64,000 nucleotides of DNA from JBBQVS01 sp964250805. GTDB taxonomy: Bacteria; Chloroflexota; Ktedonobacteria; Ktedonobacterales; Ktedonobacteraceae. Shown here one piece after another: positions 16,888 through 25,838 of this stretch (position 1 is the first letter of the stretch; each line of letters opens with the position of its first letter). The position numbers were made by a program, and so were the translations under genes. Location of the stretch: positions 47,408 through 111,407 of the forward strand of contig CAXUHG010000004.1 in NCBI GenBank assembly GCA_964250805.1, written 5' to 3'. The notes below the pieces were generated by a model, which was not told the origin of the DNA, ran no database searches, and saw only the letters and a list, made by a program, of their open reading frames with translations.

Positions 16888-19800
16888 AGTGAAGTAGCCG
16901 TTCCTGCTGCGCCTCTTCGTCGCTGACAATGCGTGTCTCGCCATGCTCTTTCGAGAGGCGTACAATACTATCCAACCCTTGCTCGAAGGTGTCGTCGTGA
17001 CTGATGACCAGCAATTGATCGAAGCCGCGCACACGCCGTATCTGTTCCGCGAGGTTCATGCGCCGTAGCTCGTCCATATTCTGCGTCGGCTCGTCGAAGA
17101 AGGCGAGATTGAGCGTCGAGAGCTTCTTGAGCAGGGCAAGGCGAATCGAGAGTGCCGCGCTCATCTGCTCACCACCGCTCAACTGTGCGAACGTGCGGTT
17201 GGTACTTTGACGACGTAGCACAATTTCATAATCGTTCTGCCACGAAAGTTGAGCAGTGCGGTCACCCATAATCTCGCCAAAGATACGATTGGCCTCGGCA
17301 GAGATGTCGGCGAGCATCGCCTTCAAGACAAATGGTGCCGCCTCCTTGATATAGCCTCGGAACTGTATCATCATCGCGTTCAGGTCTTCGAGCGTCTGCT
17401 GCTCCTGTTGTGCCACCTTCAATTCTTCTAGCAACGCTTCGGCCTGAGTAATCTGTCCCACAAGCCTTTCCATATCGCGCTGGTTACGATCAATCTCACC
17501 TTTTAAGGCGGCAAGATTATTTTTCAGACGCTCGACCTCTTCATGAACCGCACTCAACTCGCGCTCATTGAAGGCAGCATCGGCATCGTGAAAGGCTTGC
17601 GACGCCACTTGTAGTTGCTCTACCGCCTGTGACGCTTTTCGCAACTGCTGTTGATAGGCACGTTCGCGTTCTGGTAGCTGGCGAGCCACATCCTCGTTTT
17701 TAAGGTAGTTCTTGTAGCCGCTTTCACTGCTCAAACGCCTTGCCTCTTGCTGAGTAATCAAGCTATCGAGTTCGCTATATGCAGCAAGTTGTGTGTCGAG
17801 TTGCGCTACCTGTTCCTGCATTTGCGTCAGGCGTTGCTCTTCGTCGTGCAACTTTTCTGTGTACAGGCTCTCTTGCTCGACAATGTGTTGTTGTGCCTTA
17901 CTACGTGAACGTGGATCGTTTAGAGCTAGTAGCTCGGTCTCGGTCTGTTTGAGCAATACATCACTTCCCTTGAGTTCAGCGAGTTGTTGGCGTAGCTCGC
18001 TCAGGTCTACGTCGCCCTTCTCAATCTGTTCCTTATACGACTGCACCTGCTCGTAGAGACCAGGAAGTTCCCGTACCTGCTTATCGGCGTCTTTGCTCTC
18101 GTCATAACTTTTGCGTGTCGCGCTTATGGTGGCATCAAGCGTTTCAAGTGCAGTCAGTTCTTGTGTCAACTCCGTGATATCGGCCTCTAATCGGTCAATC
18201 TCGTTTCCAACGGGCTGCAAATGTTCTTTATAGCTCTCACGTCTATCAACATGCATAGCAAGTTTGCCAAGCCACTCGACATACTTCTCTATCTGTTGCT
18301 CTCGTTGTACTACGGTCTGCTTCTGTTGTAGCACGCTATCAAGTTCGGCATGCTCAGTTGTCAGCAAAGTATCAAAGTATGACTCAAGGCTCACCATACC
18401 AAGTTGCTGAATGTTCAGGCATCTCTGATGCAAGAGAGGGCATTGTCCACCAGCGGATTGCGCTCGTGACTTGACATAGCCTTCGATGTTGCCTTCGAGT
18501 TTGTTTTGACGAGCGGTCAACTCTTCGCGTTGCGCGACCAGCACAGGTTTCTCTTCGGCATCCTGGCGATGCTCCTCAATCTTCTCGATGTTGATCTCGA
18601 CCTTGCGTAGTTTCTCGGCTATCTCATCGCGGTCACGCTGTTTGCTGCTCAGGTCGTCGCGCTTCTGTTGCACCAGTTTCTGCTTATTCTTGCGCTCACT
18701 GCTCTGCACCTGCAATTGGGAAAGCGTCTCGCTCAACTCATGTACGCGCTCAGCCAACGGTTGTAGAGGCTTGATAAGAGCGATGCGCTGCTCTCGTTCG
18801 GCCTGCTGTTGTCTGTATCCGTCAATGGTGGCACGGAGGCGCGTACCCTCCTTCATGACCGTATTGTAACGCGTCACTCTGTCTCTGAGGTCGTCGCGTC
18901 TCCGTTCGAGTTCGCTCTGCTGCTCCACCAGCGTCACAAGTTCTTCGACACGCCGTCGGGCGACAGCAACTTCCTCTAAGCGTTGTTGTAAATTTCGTTG
19001 CTCGGCCTCACTTTTGGCCTTTCGGGTCTGCACCTGCCTTTGTTGGTCAAGGAGCTTGTTGCGTTGCTGCTCATCTCTGCGTAAATTAGCGAGTGCCTGT
19101 TCCGCCTGTTGATACTGCTGAAAATTTCCAAGGCTAGCGGTAACGATATCCTGCGCGGTTTGTGCCTCTTGCAACAGCTTCTCATCGCGCCCAAGCAGAA
19201 GTTGCGCGTTCGTGTGTTCCGTTTGGCTGGTATTAAAGACTTGTTTCAACTGCTCCAATTGATACTTTTGTACGTTGAGTGCTGCTAGCCGCTCTTCGTT
19301 ATCTGAACGCTGCTGTAGCCAGAGATTTTCCTGTTGCTTCTGCCGTTCGTCGCGCTGGCGTGCGGTTTCGAGAGCAGTGCGCCAAGCGTCCAGTTCGCTC
19401 GTCCGAAAGGTGAGTTCGTTAATTTTGATGTTCTGCGCCGCCACCTGCTCTTTATAGTAGTGCTGCACCTGTAGCAAATATTCGGCGGACGTTTTGTAGT
19501 CCTCGATTTGCAGCAGGGCGTCGAAGGTCTGTTTGCGTTTGCTGGGAGTCTCAAGAAAAATAGCGGTGAATGTTCCCTGTGGCACGCCAAGCGCGTCTTT
19601 GAAGAGCGACTCTAGGGGGCGTTCGCGGTCAATGCCAAAGAGGTCGTGCAGACGATCCTGCATATCTGCCCCCTGCTCAAGACGTTCGCTAGCCTCTTCA
19701 TCGGTCATGAACCAGCGTGCGCCAGAGCCACAACGCCGCTCCACGATGTAGGGACGATCATCACTCCCAATCAGATGCACAACGATACGTCCGTACTTCT

Positions 19801-19987
19801 CGCCCTCGCGCACAAATTGATCCTGCTTATAAGGAAGGTGATTGAAGAGGGCATAGCCAATGGCCTCGACCAGCGTTGTCTTACCAGCACCGTTGGCTCC
19901 ACTAATTGCAGTGGTGCCACGCCTGAAATCGACCTCGACCTTCTTGTAGCTCTTGATATTCTCTAACTCGACACGTGTAATGAGCAT
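16877..19987 (-). CDS. SbcC/Rad50-like SMC-type ATPase
   Basis: 1036 residues from the ATG at 19987 (RBS gggaagg); start MLITRVELENIKSYKKVEVDF is typical. Walker A is GANGAGKTT (about residues 31-39). Two long coiled coils rich in Q, E, R, L flank a central hook at about residue 512 with CPLLHQRC, a C-x6-C spacing instead of the C-x2-C of a classic zinc hook. The C-terminal lobe has LSGGEQMSAALSIRLALL (signature), LAFFDEPTQNMDELRR (Walker B and D-loop) and VISHDDTFEQ (switch His). It should tether and process DNA ends. The usual Mre11/SbcD partner gene is absent; NurA is encoded directly downstream. Confidence 0.93.
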   Translation of the reverse strand: MLITRVELENIKSYKKVEVDFRRGTTAISGANGAGKTTLVEAIGYALFNHLPYKQDQFVREGEKYGRIVVHLIGSDDRPYIVERRCGSGARWFMTDEEASERLEQGADMQDRLHDLFGIDRERPLESLFKDALGVPQGTFTAIFLETPSKRKQTFDALLQIEDYKTSAEYLLQVQHYYKEQVAAQNIKINELTFRTSELDAWRTALETARQRDERQKQQENLWLQQRSDNEERLAALNVQKYQLEQLKQVFNTSQTEHTNAQLLLGRDEKLLQEAQTAQDIVTASLGNFQQYQQAEQALANLRRDEQQRNKLLDQQRQVQTRKAKSEAEQRNLQQRLEEVAVARRRVEELVTLVEQQSELERRRDDLRDRVTRYNTVMKEGTRLRATIDGYRQQQAEREQRIALIKPLQPLAERVHELSETLSQLQVQSSERKNKQKLVQQKRDDLSSKQRDRDEIAEKLRKVEINIEKIEEHRQDAEEKPVLVAQREELTARQNKLEGNIEGYVKSRAQSAGGQCPLLHQRCLNIQQLGMVSLESYFDTLLTTEHAELDSVLQQKQTVVQREQQIEKYVEWLGKLAMHVDRRESYKEHLQPVGNEIDRLEADITELTQELTALETLDATISATRKSYDESKDADKQVRELPGLYEQVQSYKEQIEKGDVDLSELRQQLAELKGSDVLLKQTETELLALNDPRSRSKAQQHIVEQESLYTEKLHDEEQRLTQMQEQVAQLDTQLAAYSELDSLITQQEARRLSSESGYKNYLKNEDVARQLPERERAYQQQLRKASQAVEQLQVASQAFHDADAAFNERELSAVHEEVERLKNNLAALKGEIDRNQRDMERLVGQITQAEALLEELKVAQQEQQTLEDLNAMMIQFRGYIKEAAPFVLKAMLADISAEANRIFGEIMGDRTAQLSWQNDYEIVLRRQSTNRTFAQLSGGEQMSAALSIRLALLKKLSTLNLAFFDEPTQNMDELRRMNLAEQIRRVRGFDQLLVISHDDTFEQGLDSIVRLSKEHGETRIVSDEEAQQERLLHYAS

Positions 19988-20141
19988 AGGGATTCGCCTT
20001 CCCTCTCTACGACAGCATGGCGCACTACGACAGGGCTTCATGCAAAAATAAATATATTCTCCCAGTGCGCTATTCCAAAAGTGTGTATGAAAGATGGAAA
20101 TACGCATGCTGATTATAACATGAATGGGGAAAATGGCAATG

Positions 20142-20702
20142 TTATAATGAAGTGTCTATTTCTTTCCGTACAAGATGTACAAAATTCGGAGCGTGTTGTG
20201 CAAGAGTATCTAGTACTTGCGTTAGGGTTCGCGCGGGGTTATGAAGTGCTTTTGCCTGCTTTATAACGGTTTGCATCATCATCTCAGGGTTAAGGTAAAA
20301 TAAGTTGACGAGAAATTTGTCAATTGTTTGTGCCTCAATCTTATACTTCACAAGAGACTCCGGCGGAAAATCTTTTATATTCTGAGTTACTATTACCTGT
20401 GCTTCAATTACTACTGCTGCTGCCAACACATGTCTATCTTTTTCATGATTAGTCATCGCTGGTATCAAAGATTGGTAATCAGTAACAGTTGCATAAGGAA
20501 AGCTTTGCCTCATCATGTCCACAAGGTGTTGAGCTTTATCTATAGGCATACCTTTTTCAATATGATTACGCCGAACCTCTTCTAAAATGTCATCTGAAAA
20601 CTGCACTCTGTATAAACCCGCACGCGCCGCACGCAAAAGCGTATCACGTGGTGCTGCTGGGAAAAGAACACAAGCATCCAACACAGCCTTAAATGACGAC
20701 AT
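20142..20702 (-). CDS. PIN-domain ribonuclease toxin
   Basis: 186 residues from the ATG at 20702; a TTG at 20726 would add eight residues but has no ribosome site. The start FKAVLDACVLFPAAPRDTLLRAA has the first PIN acid in LDAC. Further acids are in SDDILEEVRRN, NHEKDRHVLAAAV (DRHVLA is the usual third block) and TQNIKDFP. The last 50 residues are a helical extension. It follows the HTH gene by 39 bp, the normal antitoxin-toxin order. It would cleave RNA when freed from its partner. Confidence 0.85.
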   Translation of the reverse strand: MSSFKAVLDACVLFPAAPRDTLLRAARAGLYRVQFSDDILEEVRRNHIEKGMPIDKAQHLVDMMRQSFPYATVTDYQSLIPAMTNHEKDRHVLAAAVVIEAQVIVTQNIKDFPPESLVKYKIEAQTIDKFLVNLFYLNPEMMMQTVIKQAKALHNPARTLTQVLDTLAQHAPNFVHLVRKEIDTSL

Positions 20703-20741
20703 GTGTACATATGCCTCATCTTTCAATTATTGTCACAGAAA

Positions 20742-21182
20742 TCACTCGTCATATAGACCCAACTCTTCACTCAAACGGGTAAGCTCATCAAGTTTTCGAT
20801 CTTGCTCAGCCTCGTAACGCTTTTTATATTCCATAAGCGTGCCAAAACGAATACGTCTATGTGTCCCTACTACGTTAAAGGGGATTTTCCCCTCTTCAAG
20901 CAACTTGACGAAGTATGGTCGTGACACATTCAGTATATCCGCTGCTTCTTGAGTCGTCAATTCTTTGTTGATTGGCACGACACTAATAGCACGTCCACGC
21001 ATCATGTGATAGATGATTTGGCGCAACACTTGAAAAACAGAGAGCGGTAACTCTATCTCTTCTCCGTCTGGTCCAATCAAGCGAGGACGACGCTTCTCTT
21101 GCTTCAACGCATCTTCGATTTTCTTGAGTGCAGGGCGCTCACTTTCACTAGCCGTGATTGGCTCTCGTTCTATTACCGACAT
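20742..21182 (-). CDS. excisionase-type HTH antitoxin of the PIN pair
   Basis: 146 residues; RBS gaggag before the ATG at 21182. The middle is a MerR-like excisionase HTH: LTTQEAADILNVSRPYFVKLLEEGKIPF followed by VGTHRRIRFGTLMEYKKRYE. The N-terminal 55 residues carry a basic linker and LPLSVFQVLRQIIYHMMRG. The C-terminal acidic helix (RKLDELTRLSEELGLYDE) would block the toxin. Antitoxins of this kind bind their own promoter; candidate sites are the short AT-rich repeats just upstream. Confidence 0.85.
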   Translation of the reverse strand: MSVIEREPITASESERPALKKIEDALKQEKRRPRLIGPDGEEIELPLSVFQVLRQIIYHMMRGRAISVVPINKELTTQEAADILNVSRPYFVKLLEEGKIPFNVVGTHRRIRFGTLMEYKKRYEAEQDRKLDELTRLSEELGLYDE

Positions 21183-21428
21183 GTGAAACTCCTCTTTGTC
21201 TTGTTACTCTAATGTTATGTATGCTGTGTATATCTTGTATGCTATGTATATTATGAATAATACACGACAATCGAAATAAACGCAATATCCGAAATAAACG
21301 AAACAGGAATCGTCTGGATAACGCACCATACCCAAAATCAGTAGAGTGCAACTATTGATACTTAGAACCGTTGAGAATAGTAAGTATTATGAATGCTACT
21401 GATTCACCAAACCTGATTCGACGATTTT
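21183..21428. other. intergenic region with short imperfect tandem repeats
   Basis: Two small duplications: tgtatgctgtgtatatc / tgtatgctatgtatatt at about 21218-21252, and cgaaataaacgcaatatc / cgaaataaacgaaac at about 21272-21304. They lie in the promoter region of the HTH-PIN operon and could be binding sites. The rest up to 21606 is the A-type element and a short spacer. Confidence 0.4.
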
Positions 21429-21563
21429 TCGTAGGGGCCACATTTATGGCGTCCACCGCTCAATTCATTGAGCGAAATCCTTGTGAACTCCTTCTACAAG
21501 ACGTATCAGGCATAATCTCGCGCGATAAATCGCACACGGACGCGATAAATCTGGTCCCTACGA
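21429..21563. repeat. A-type REPIN/MITE-like element, copy 2
   Basis: 135 bases, same plan and orientation as copy 1. The left head is diverged (gtaggggccacatttatggc), the right head is consensus. Palindrome gctcaattcattgagc is kept. Confidence 0.85.
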
Positions 21564-21606
21564 ATGATTGGTGAACGATTACATAGAAATGATGGGAGAG
21601 GTATGA

Positions 21607-23751
21607 ATGGCTAAGGAGCCGGAAGCGAAAAGTCGTATTTGGAGAGAAAAACTGGTAGGGGTATTGCCTACCGTCGGTCAATTTGGAATACTCGTCGCTG
21701 TTGCAATTGCAATTCTTCGACTTACTCCCTTTACATCAGACATGTTGACGGCTTTCTGGACGGGCAGCGATCTACCACGGAGCCACTGGCCCACGGCGCT
21801 CTTAATTCAGCGTACCTTTGCGCAGGATTCCCGGTTGCCGCTCTGGAATCCCTATTATGCAGGAGGGCAACCACTCGCTGCTGACCCACTCGCTGCTCTC
21901 TTCTACCCACCAACACATCTGGTTCACTTTTTCTCGTTGCGCGACTACTATGTTATATTGATTACGAGCCATCTAGTATTTGCAGGGCTAGGTATGTTGC
22001 TGCTGGCACGTCGTGCATTGAGTTTGCCGCGTCTCCCTGCTCTGGTAGCGGCGATTGCGTTCATGGCAACACCCCGTTTGATTGGTCATCTTGGTGCTGG
22101 ACATATTACGATTGTGCAAACAGTCGCGTGGTTTCCGTGGCTCGCTCTTGCATGTTGGGCAACGATACGAGAGCCGAGCCGCTGGGGTGTGGCACTTGGG
22201 ATTTGCTTCGCAATGACGTTGCTGGCTGGACATCCACAGATTGCATACTATGGACTTTTGATGACTGCAGGATTGGCAGCATGGCTTCTCATACGACGTT
22301 GGTGGACGAGCGGATGGCGGTCAATGCTCAAATCTATCGCAGGTTTAGTGAGTGCTAGCGTAGTTGGTGTCCTGGTCGCTGCAGTCTTCCTGCTACCATT
22401 AGCCGAGTTTACAGCCTATTCGACGCGCCAGACAGAGGTAAAGTCGCGTGACAGCTATCCGCTATTGGACTTTCTCAAACGGCTCTTTATTCAACCAGCA
22501 CCGCAAGGTGTTCCTTGGGAAGTCATGCTCACACCTGGACTGGCGGTACTTGCTCTCGTTGCGATTGCATTCGTACTACGCTGGTACAAGACGTGGCCTC
22601 TACTGCTTGGTATCGTCCTTGTCGCTGGACTAGCAATGGGTGACTCTTCGTCACTCTACATTGTTGCCACACATATATTGCCCAGCTTCGACCGTTTTCG
22701 TAGCCCTGCCCGTATCTGGTTCGTGGCACTTGTCCCCATAGCTCTGCTTGCAGGGCTTGGCACCGATGCACTACGACAAATAGTACAGCGGAGATTTCAA
22801 CGCGGCTCATTGACGTTTGGTCTGCTCGCCGTTCTTGTCGTCGCAGGTACGCTCATACCGATGGATTGGAGCTATACAAAAACAGGCAGTGTAACCGATG
22901 TAACCACGCCTTCTCAACTAGCACGTACAGCATCGCAGTTAGCGGATAGTGGACGAATTTACGACGTGCAGGATGATAATATCTCTCAGGCAACTGCTGT
23001 GCTACTACAAACACGCCTTGCCAGTGGTTGGAATCCGCTTATGATTCAGTCCTACGTTGAGTATATTCATAGTGCTGGAGATTATGATATTGCTGGCTAC
23101 CAGTTACATATTCCGAGCGCTGATGGTCCTCAAGTTCAACCCAAGGCAAAGCTACTCGGCTGGATGAACGTGAGCGTTGTGATTTCGCGGCGACCGATGA
23201 CCGACCCGCATCTTGCATTTATGGAGAAAGTAGATAACGTATACATCTATAAGAACACACTCGACGCTGGTTCCGCGTATCTCGTTAGTCCCGCCTCGAA
23301 TGGCTCGGTTCCTTCGCTCGACGCTATGCAAAAACTTAACATTCCCGTACATACCGTAACGCAGACGCCAGAGCAAGAGACATACACCTTCACGAGCAAC
23401 ACACAGGCGTATCTCGTACTCGCCGAACCCACATTCCCTGGCTGGATTGCTAGATTGGATGGCAATATTGTATCGCCCCAAATCGTTGCGAAAGTGTTGC
23501 CAGCAATCAAAGTCGGCCCCGGTACTCACACATTGAGTTACAGTTACGCGCCATCATCTGTCCGTATCGGTGCTGTACTTTCAGGAATTGGTCTGCTTGC
23601 ACTGCTCGCATGGCTCGTGGTCATAGCGTTTTGGAAGCCACGTAGACGCCAGACAATCACGGAGGAAGATGGAGAGGAAGGTGTTGAGGAACCCGTAGGG
23701 GCTATTATTCATAACGCCCTCGTACCCATTAACCATGTATACAGAGATTGA
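21607..23751 (+). CDS. YfhO-family polytopic membrane protein, probable lipid-linked-sugar glycosyltransferase
   Basis: 714 residues with about 12 membrane helices from residue 20 on. PLWNPYYAGGQPLAADPLAALFYPPTHLV is the family's most conserved block, the loop of the GT-C fold after the first helix; SDLPRSHWP before it may hold the catalytic Asp. A large outside domain follows the helices (about residues 420-660), with PTFPGWIARLDGN, the usual end domain phrase. YfhO in Bacillus adds sugars to lipoteichoic acid; other members handle surface glycans. The last about 21 residues (after EEGVEE) lie in the arm of a repeat and are not conserved family sequence. Single-gene unit between repeats. Confidence 0.85.
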   Translation: MAKEPEAKSRIWREKLVGVLPTVGQFGILVAVAIAILRLTPFTSDMLTAFWTGSDLPRSHWPTALLIQRTFAQDSRLPLWNPYYAGGQPLAADPLAALFYPPTHLVHFFSLRDYYVILITSHLVFAGLGMLLLARRALSLPRLPALVAAIAFMATPRLIGHLGAGHITIVQTVAWFPWLALACWATIREPSRWGVALGICFAMTLLAGHPQIAYYGLLMTAGLAAWLLIRRWWTSGWRSMLKSIAGLVSASVVGVLVAAVFLLPLAEFTAYSTRQTEVKSRDSYPLLDFLKRLFIQPAPQGVPWEVMLTPGLAVLALVAIAFVLRWYKTWPLLLGIVLVAGLAMGDSSSLYIVATHILPSFDRFRSPARIWFVALVPIALLAGLGTDALRQIVQRRFQRGSLTFGLLAVLVVAGTLIPMDWSYTKTGSVTDVTTPSQLARTASQLADSGRIYDVQDDNISQATAVLLQTRLASGWNPLMIQSYVEYIHSAGDYDIAGYQLHIPSADGPQVQPKAKLLGWMNVSVVISRRPMTDPHLAFMEKVDNVYIYKNTLDAGSAYLVSPASNGSVPSLDAMQKLNIPVHTVTQTPEQETYTFTSNTQAYLVLAEPTFPGWIARLDGNIVSPQIVAKVLPAIKVGPGTHTLSYSYAPSSVRIGAVLSGIGLLALLAWLVVIAFWKPRRRQTITEEDGEEGVEEPVGAIIHNALVPINHVYRD

Positions 23752-23825
23752 GAGCGGCAACAATAAAGACAAAACGTTGTAAATGAGGAAAAGGGCGTAA
23801 TAAATTATAGCCCCTACAGGTTCCT
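23687..23825. repeat. E-type REPIN spanning the 3' end of the YfhO-like gene
   Basis: Arms 23687-23720 and 23792-23825 are imperfect inverted repeats, each containing gtaggggctat, an AT-rich palindrome, then acgccct. The stem GGGC/GCCC fits the REP plan. The left arm is inside the reading frame and the stop codon is in the central part. Confidence 0.7.
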
Positions 23826-23847
23826 TATCAATTATGTAAGCAATATA

Positions 23848-24450
23848 TTACGCGAAAAACTGCTGTACCTGCACGGGAAAATTCGGTACGACTCGTGATG
23901 GTAGAGTTTGTTCACCGCTAAAAACCCCAGATGAGCGATATACTCCGTCCTCTAAGAGCAGCACTTCTATTGTATGCGCCTTTGGCTCGGCAATCCAATA
24001 CTCTTGTACGCCTGCTTGAGAATAGGCTACGTATTTTCGATGCCTGTCATGAATGGCTGTGCTGGGAGAAGAAATCTCTATAGCGAGGTCAGGGGCACCA
24101 ATCACACGCGCTTCTGTGATTTTTCCCAGGTTATCGTTAAGAAGCACAAACACGTCAGGTTGGACGACAACGTTATATGCCACTTCAACATCTCTCGGTC
24201 CCATATACACATGCCCTAAGCCAGCCAAGCGTACATGTACAGTCAGGTAATAGAAAAACCAGCCAGTAGCATCCTGATGGGGGCCTGTAGGTGCAGGAGC
24301 CATGTTGTAAAGCACTCCATTTACAATTTCATATCTCTTCCCATCATCAGGAAGTGCTGCATAATCGTCATAGGTCCAATGACCTTGCTTTGGGCCTATA
24401 ACCCAATCAGCAGGAGTGACTATATCATCTTGGCTGTGTGTTGTTGCCAT
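23848..24450 (-). CDS. Uma2 family (DUF820) PD-(D/E)XK nuclease-like protein
   Basis: 200 residues from the ATG at 24450 (RBS aggcagga). The family pattern is complete: WTYDDYAALPDDGKRYEIVNGVLYNMAPAP at the N-terminus, VYMGPRDVEV, VQPDVFVLL (PD), LAIEISSPSTAIHDRHRKYVAYSQAGVQEYWIAEP (the E-x-x-S, and K-Y motif) and a hydrophobic end. Members of this family are abundant in cyanobacteria and Chloroflexota, often in many copies; function is not established, though the fold is that of restriction-type endonucleases. Single gene. Confidence 0.9.
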   Translation of the reverse strand: MATTHSQDDIVTPADWVIGPKQGHWTYDDYAALPDDGKRYEIVNGVLYNMAPAPTGPHQDATGWFFYYLTVHVRLAGLGHVYMGPRDVEVAYNVVVQPDVFVLLNDNLGKITEARVIGAPDLAIEISSPSTAIHDRHRKYVAYSQAGVQEYWIAEPKAHTIEVLLLEDGVYRSSGVFSGEQTLPSRVVPNFPVQVQQFFA

Positions 24451-24688
24451 TATAGCAATCCTGCCTTTCGTGTAGTTCTCTATCAGAAGGGATAGTGGTT
24501 TTCTGCACATAGTATATCATGCTCTGGAATGAGAAAACACTTATGCATTGTTATATATAATGAAGGGGAGCCAATCAGGAATGGCTGGTCGCTTTAGTAC
24601 ACAATTGGCTCTGGTAGCGTCCTCTATTTACGTGCTAAGCTTTACATCAACAAGCATAACAATTTTTTGTATACGTACCCATATACAT
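24451..24688. other. leader region before pdxS with a 37-codon frame and an inverted repeat
   Basis: An AT-rich stretch (tatatataatg at 24552-24562) precedes ggggag and an ATG at 24581. This frame runs 37 codons and stops at TAG 24692-24694, the head of the A-type element. The perfect inverted repeat GAGCCAAT (24568-24575) / ATTGGCTC (24604-24611) brackets the start. Either a leader structure or the stub of a gene cut by the repeat. Confidence 0.35.
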
Positions 24689-24822
24689 TCGTAGGGACCA
24701 GATTTATCGCGTCCGTTACGTGATTTATCACATGAGATCATTTTGATACATCCTATATATACATAGTAAGGATTTCGCGCAATGAATTGCGCCTACGGAC
24801 GCGATAAATCTGGTCCCTACGA
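24689..24822. repeat. A-type REPIN/MITE-like element, copy 3 (internal part inverted)
   Basis: 134 bases with consensus outer arms. The internal palindromes come in the opposite order: gtgatttatcac at the left and gcgcaatgaattgcgc at the right. It ends 40 bases before the pdxS start. Confidence 0.85.
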
Positions 24823-24862
24823 AACGAAACATGTTAGATGCTACAGCAGGAGAGAAGAACTT

Positions 24863-25750
24863 ATGTTAAAACAGACTGGAACAGTACAGGTGAAGCGCAA
24901 TTTCCCGGAGATGCTCAAGGGCGGGGTTATTTGCGACGTTGTGAATGCGGACGAGGCGCGTATCGCGGAAGATGCGGGTGCTTCGGCGGTGATGGCATTG
25001 GAACGTGTGCCTGCCGATATTCGCGCACAAGGTGGCGTGGCTCGTATGAGCGACCCTGATATGATTATCAAGATTAAAGAGGCTGTGACGATTCCCGTAA
25101 TGGCGAAGTGCCGCATTGGTCACTTTGTCGAGGCCGAGATTTTGCAAGCCATCGGTATAGACTGCATCGACGAGTCCGAGGTGCTGTCGCCAGCCGACGA
25201 AAGTTTCCATGTTGACAAGCATAAATTCTCAGTACCGTTCGTCTGTGGTGCGCGTGACCTCGGCGAAGCTCTACGTCGTATCGGTGAGGGTGCCGCGATG
25301 ATGCGTACAAAAGGCGAGGCTGGTACAGGAAACGTGATCGAGGCCGTGCGCCACATGCGTACCATCATGGACGGTATTCGTCGCCTGCAATACCTGCCCG
25401 AAGAGGAATTGATGACCGAGGCCAAGAATCTTGGCGCACCGTATGAAATCGTCAAAGAGGTTGCACGTACAGGCAAATTGCCCGTCGTCAACTTCTCCGC
25501 TGGCGGTATCGCTACACCTGCAGATGCAGCACTTATGATGCGGCTCGGTGCTGAGGGCGTCTTCGTTGGCTCCGGTATCTTCAAATCCGGTGATCCGCTC
25601 AAACGCGCCAAAGCGATTGTTCGCGCCACCACGCACTATCAGGACCCAGAGATCATCGCCGAAGTCTCACGCAATATTGGCGAACCGATGGTTGGTATCA
25701 ACATTAGCCAACTTCCCGAAAACGAACGCATGGCGAAACGTGGCTGGTAA
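24863..25750 (+). CDS. pdxS: pyridoxal 5'-phosphate synthase lyase subunit
   Basis: 295 residues from the ATG at 24863, preceded by gcaggagag; a longer frame from 24782 is translated repeat sequence and is rejected. Highly conserved TIM-barrel family: GGVICDVVNADEARIAEDAGASAVMALERVPADIR (Asp and first catalytic Lys region), PVMAKCRIGHFVEAEIL with the Lys that binds ribose 5-phosphate, MRTKGEAGTGNV, and FSAGGIATPADAALMMRLGAEGVFVGSGIFKSG. It condenses ribose 5-phosphate, glyceraldehyde 3-phosphate and ammonia from PdxT into PLP. Twelve such subunits bind twelve PdxT. pdxT follows after 88 bp. Confidence 0.98.
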   Translation: MLKQTGTVQVKRNFPEMLKGGVICDVVNADEARIAEDAGASAVMALERVPADIRAQGGVARMSDPDMIIKIKEAVTIPVMAKCRIGHFVEAEILQAIGIDCIDESEVLSPADESFHVDKHKFSVPFVCGARDLGEALRRIGEGAAMMRTKGEAGTGNVIEAVRHMRTIMDGIRRLQYLPEEELMTEAKNLGAPYEIVKEVARTGKLPVVNFSAGGIATPADAALMMRLGAEGVFVGSGIFKSGDPLKRAKAIVRATTHYQDPEIIAEVSRNIGEPMVGINISQLPENERMAKRGW

Positions 25751-25757
25751 AAATTAG

Positions 25758-25805
25758 GATGTTATTGCTTGTTGTGGCACATATGCTGCAACAAGCAATA
25801 ACATC
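25758..25805 (+). terminator. 22-bp hairpin between pdxS and pdxT
   Basis: Arms 25758-25779 and 25784-25805 pair with two mismatches. As the two products are needed together, it may be a partial terminator or an mRNA-stability element that raises PdxS over PdxT. Confidence 0.55.
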
Positions 25806-25838
25806 TGAATCACAGAAACATAAAAATAGGGTAGTAAA

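Noticed and set aside
15619..21182. Known named anti-phage system around Rad50-NurA and the PIN pair
   Set aside because: No gene matches a named defence system; the grouping may be chance, so only the Rad50-NurA pairing is kept as a finding.
24782..24862. N-terminal extension of pdxS
   Set aside because: It is translated REPIN sequence; the conserved protein begins at 24863 with a good RBS.
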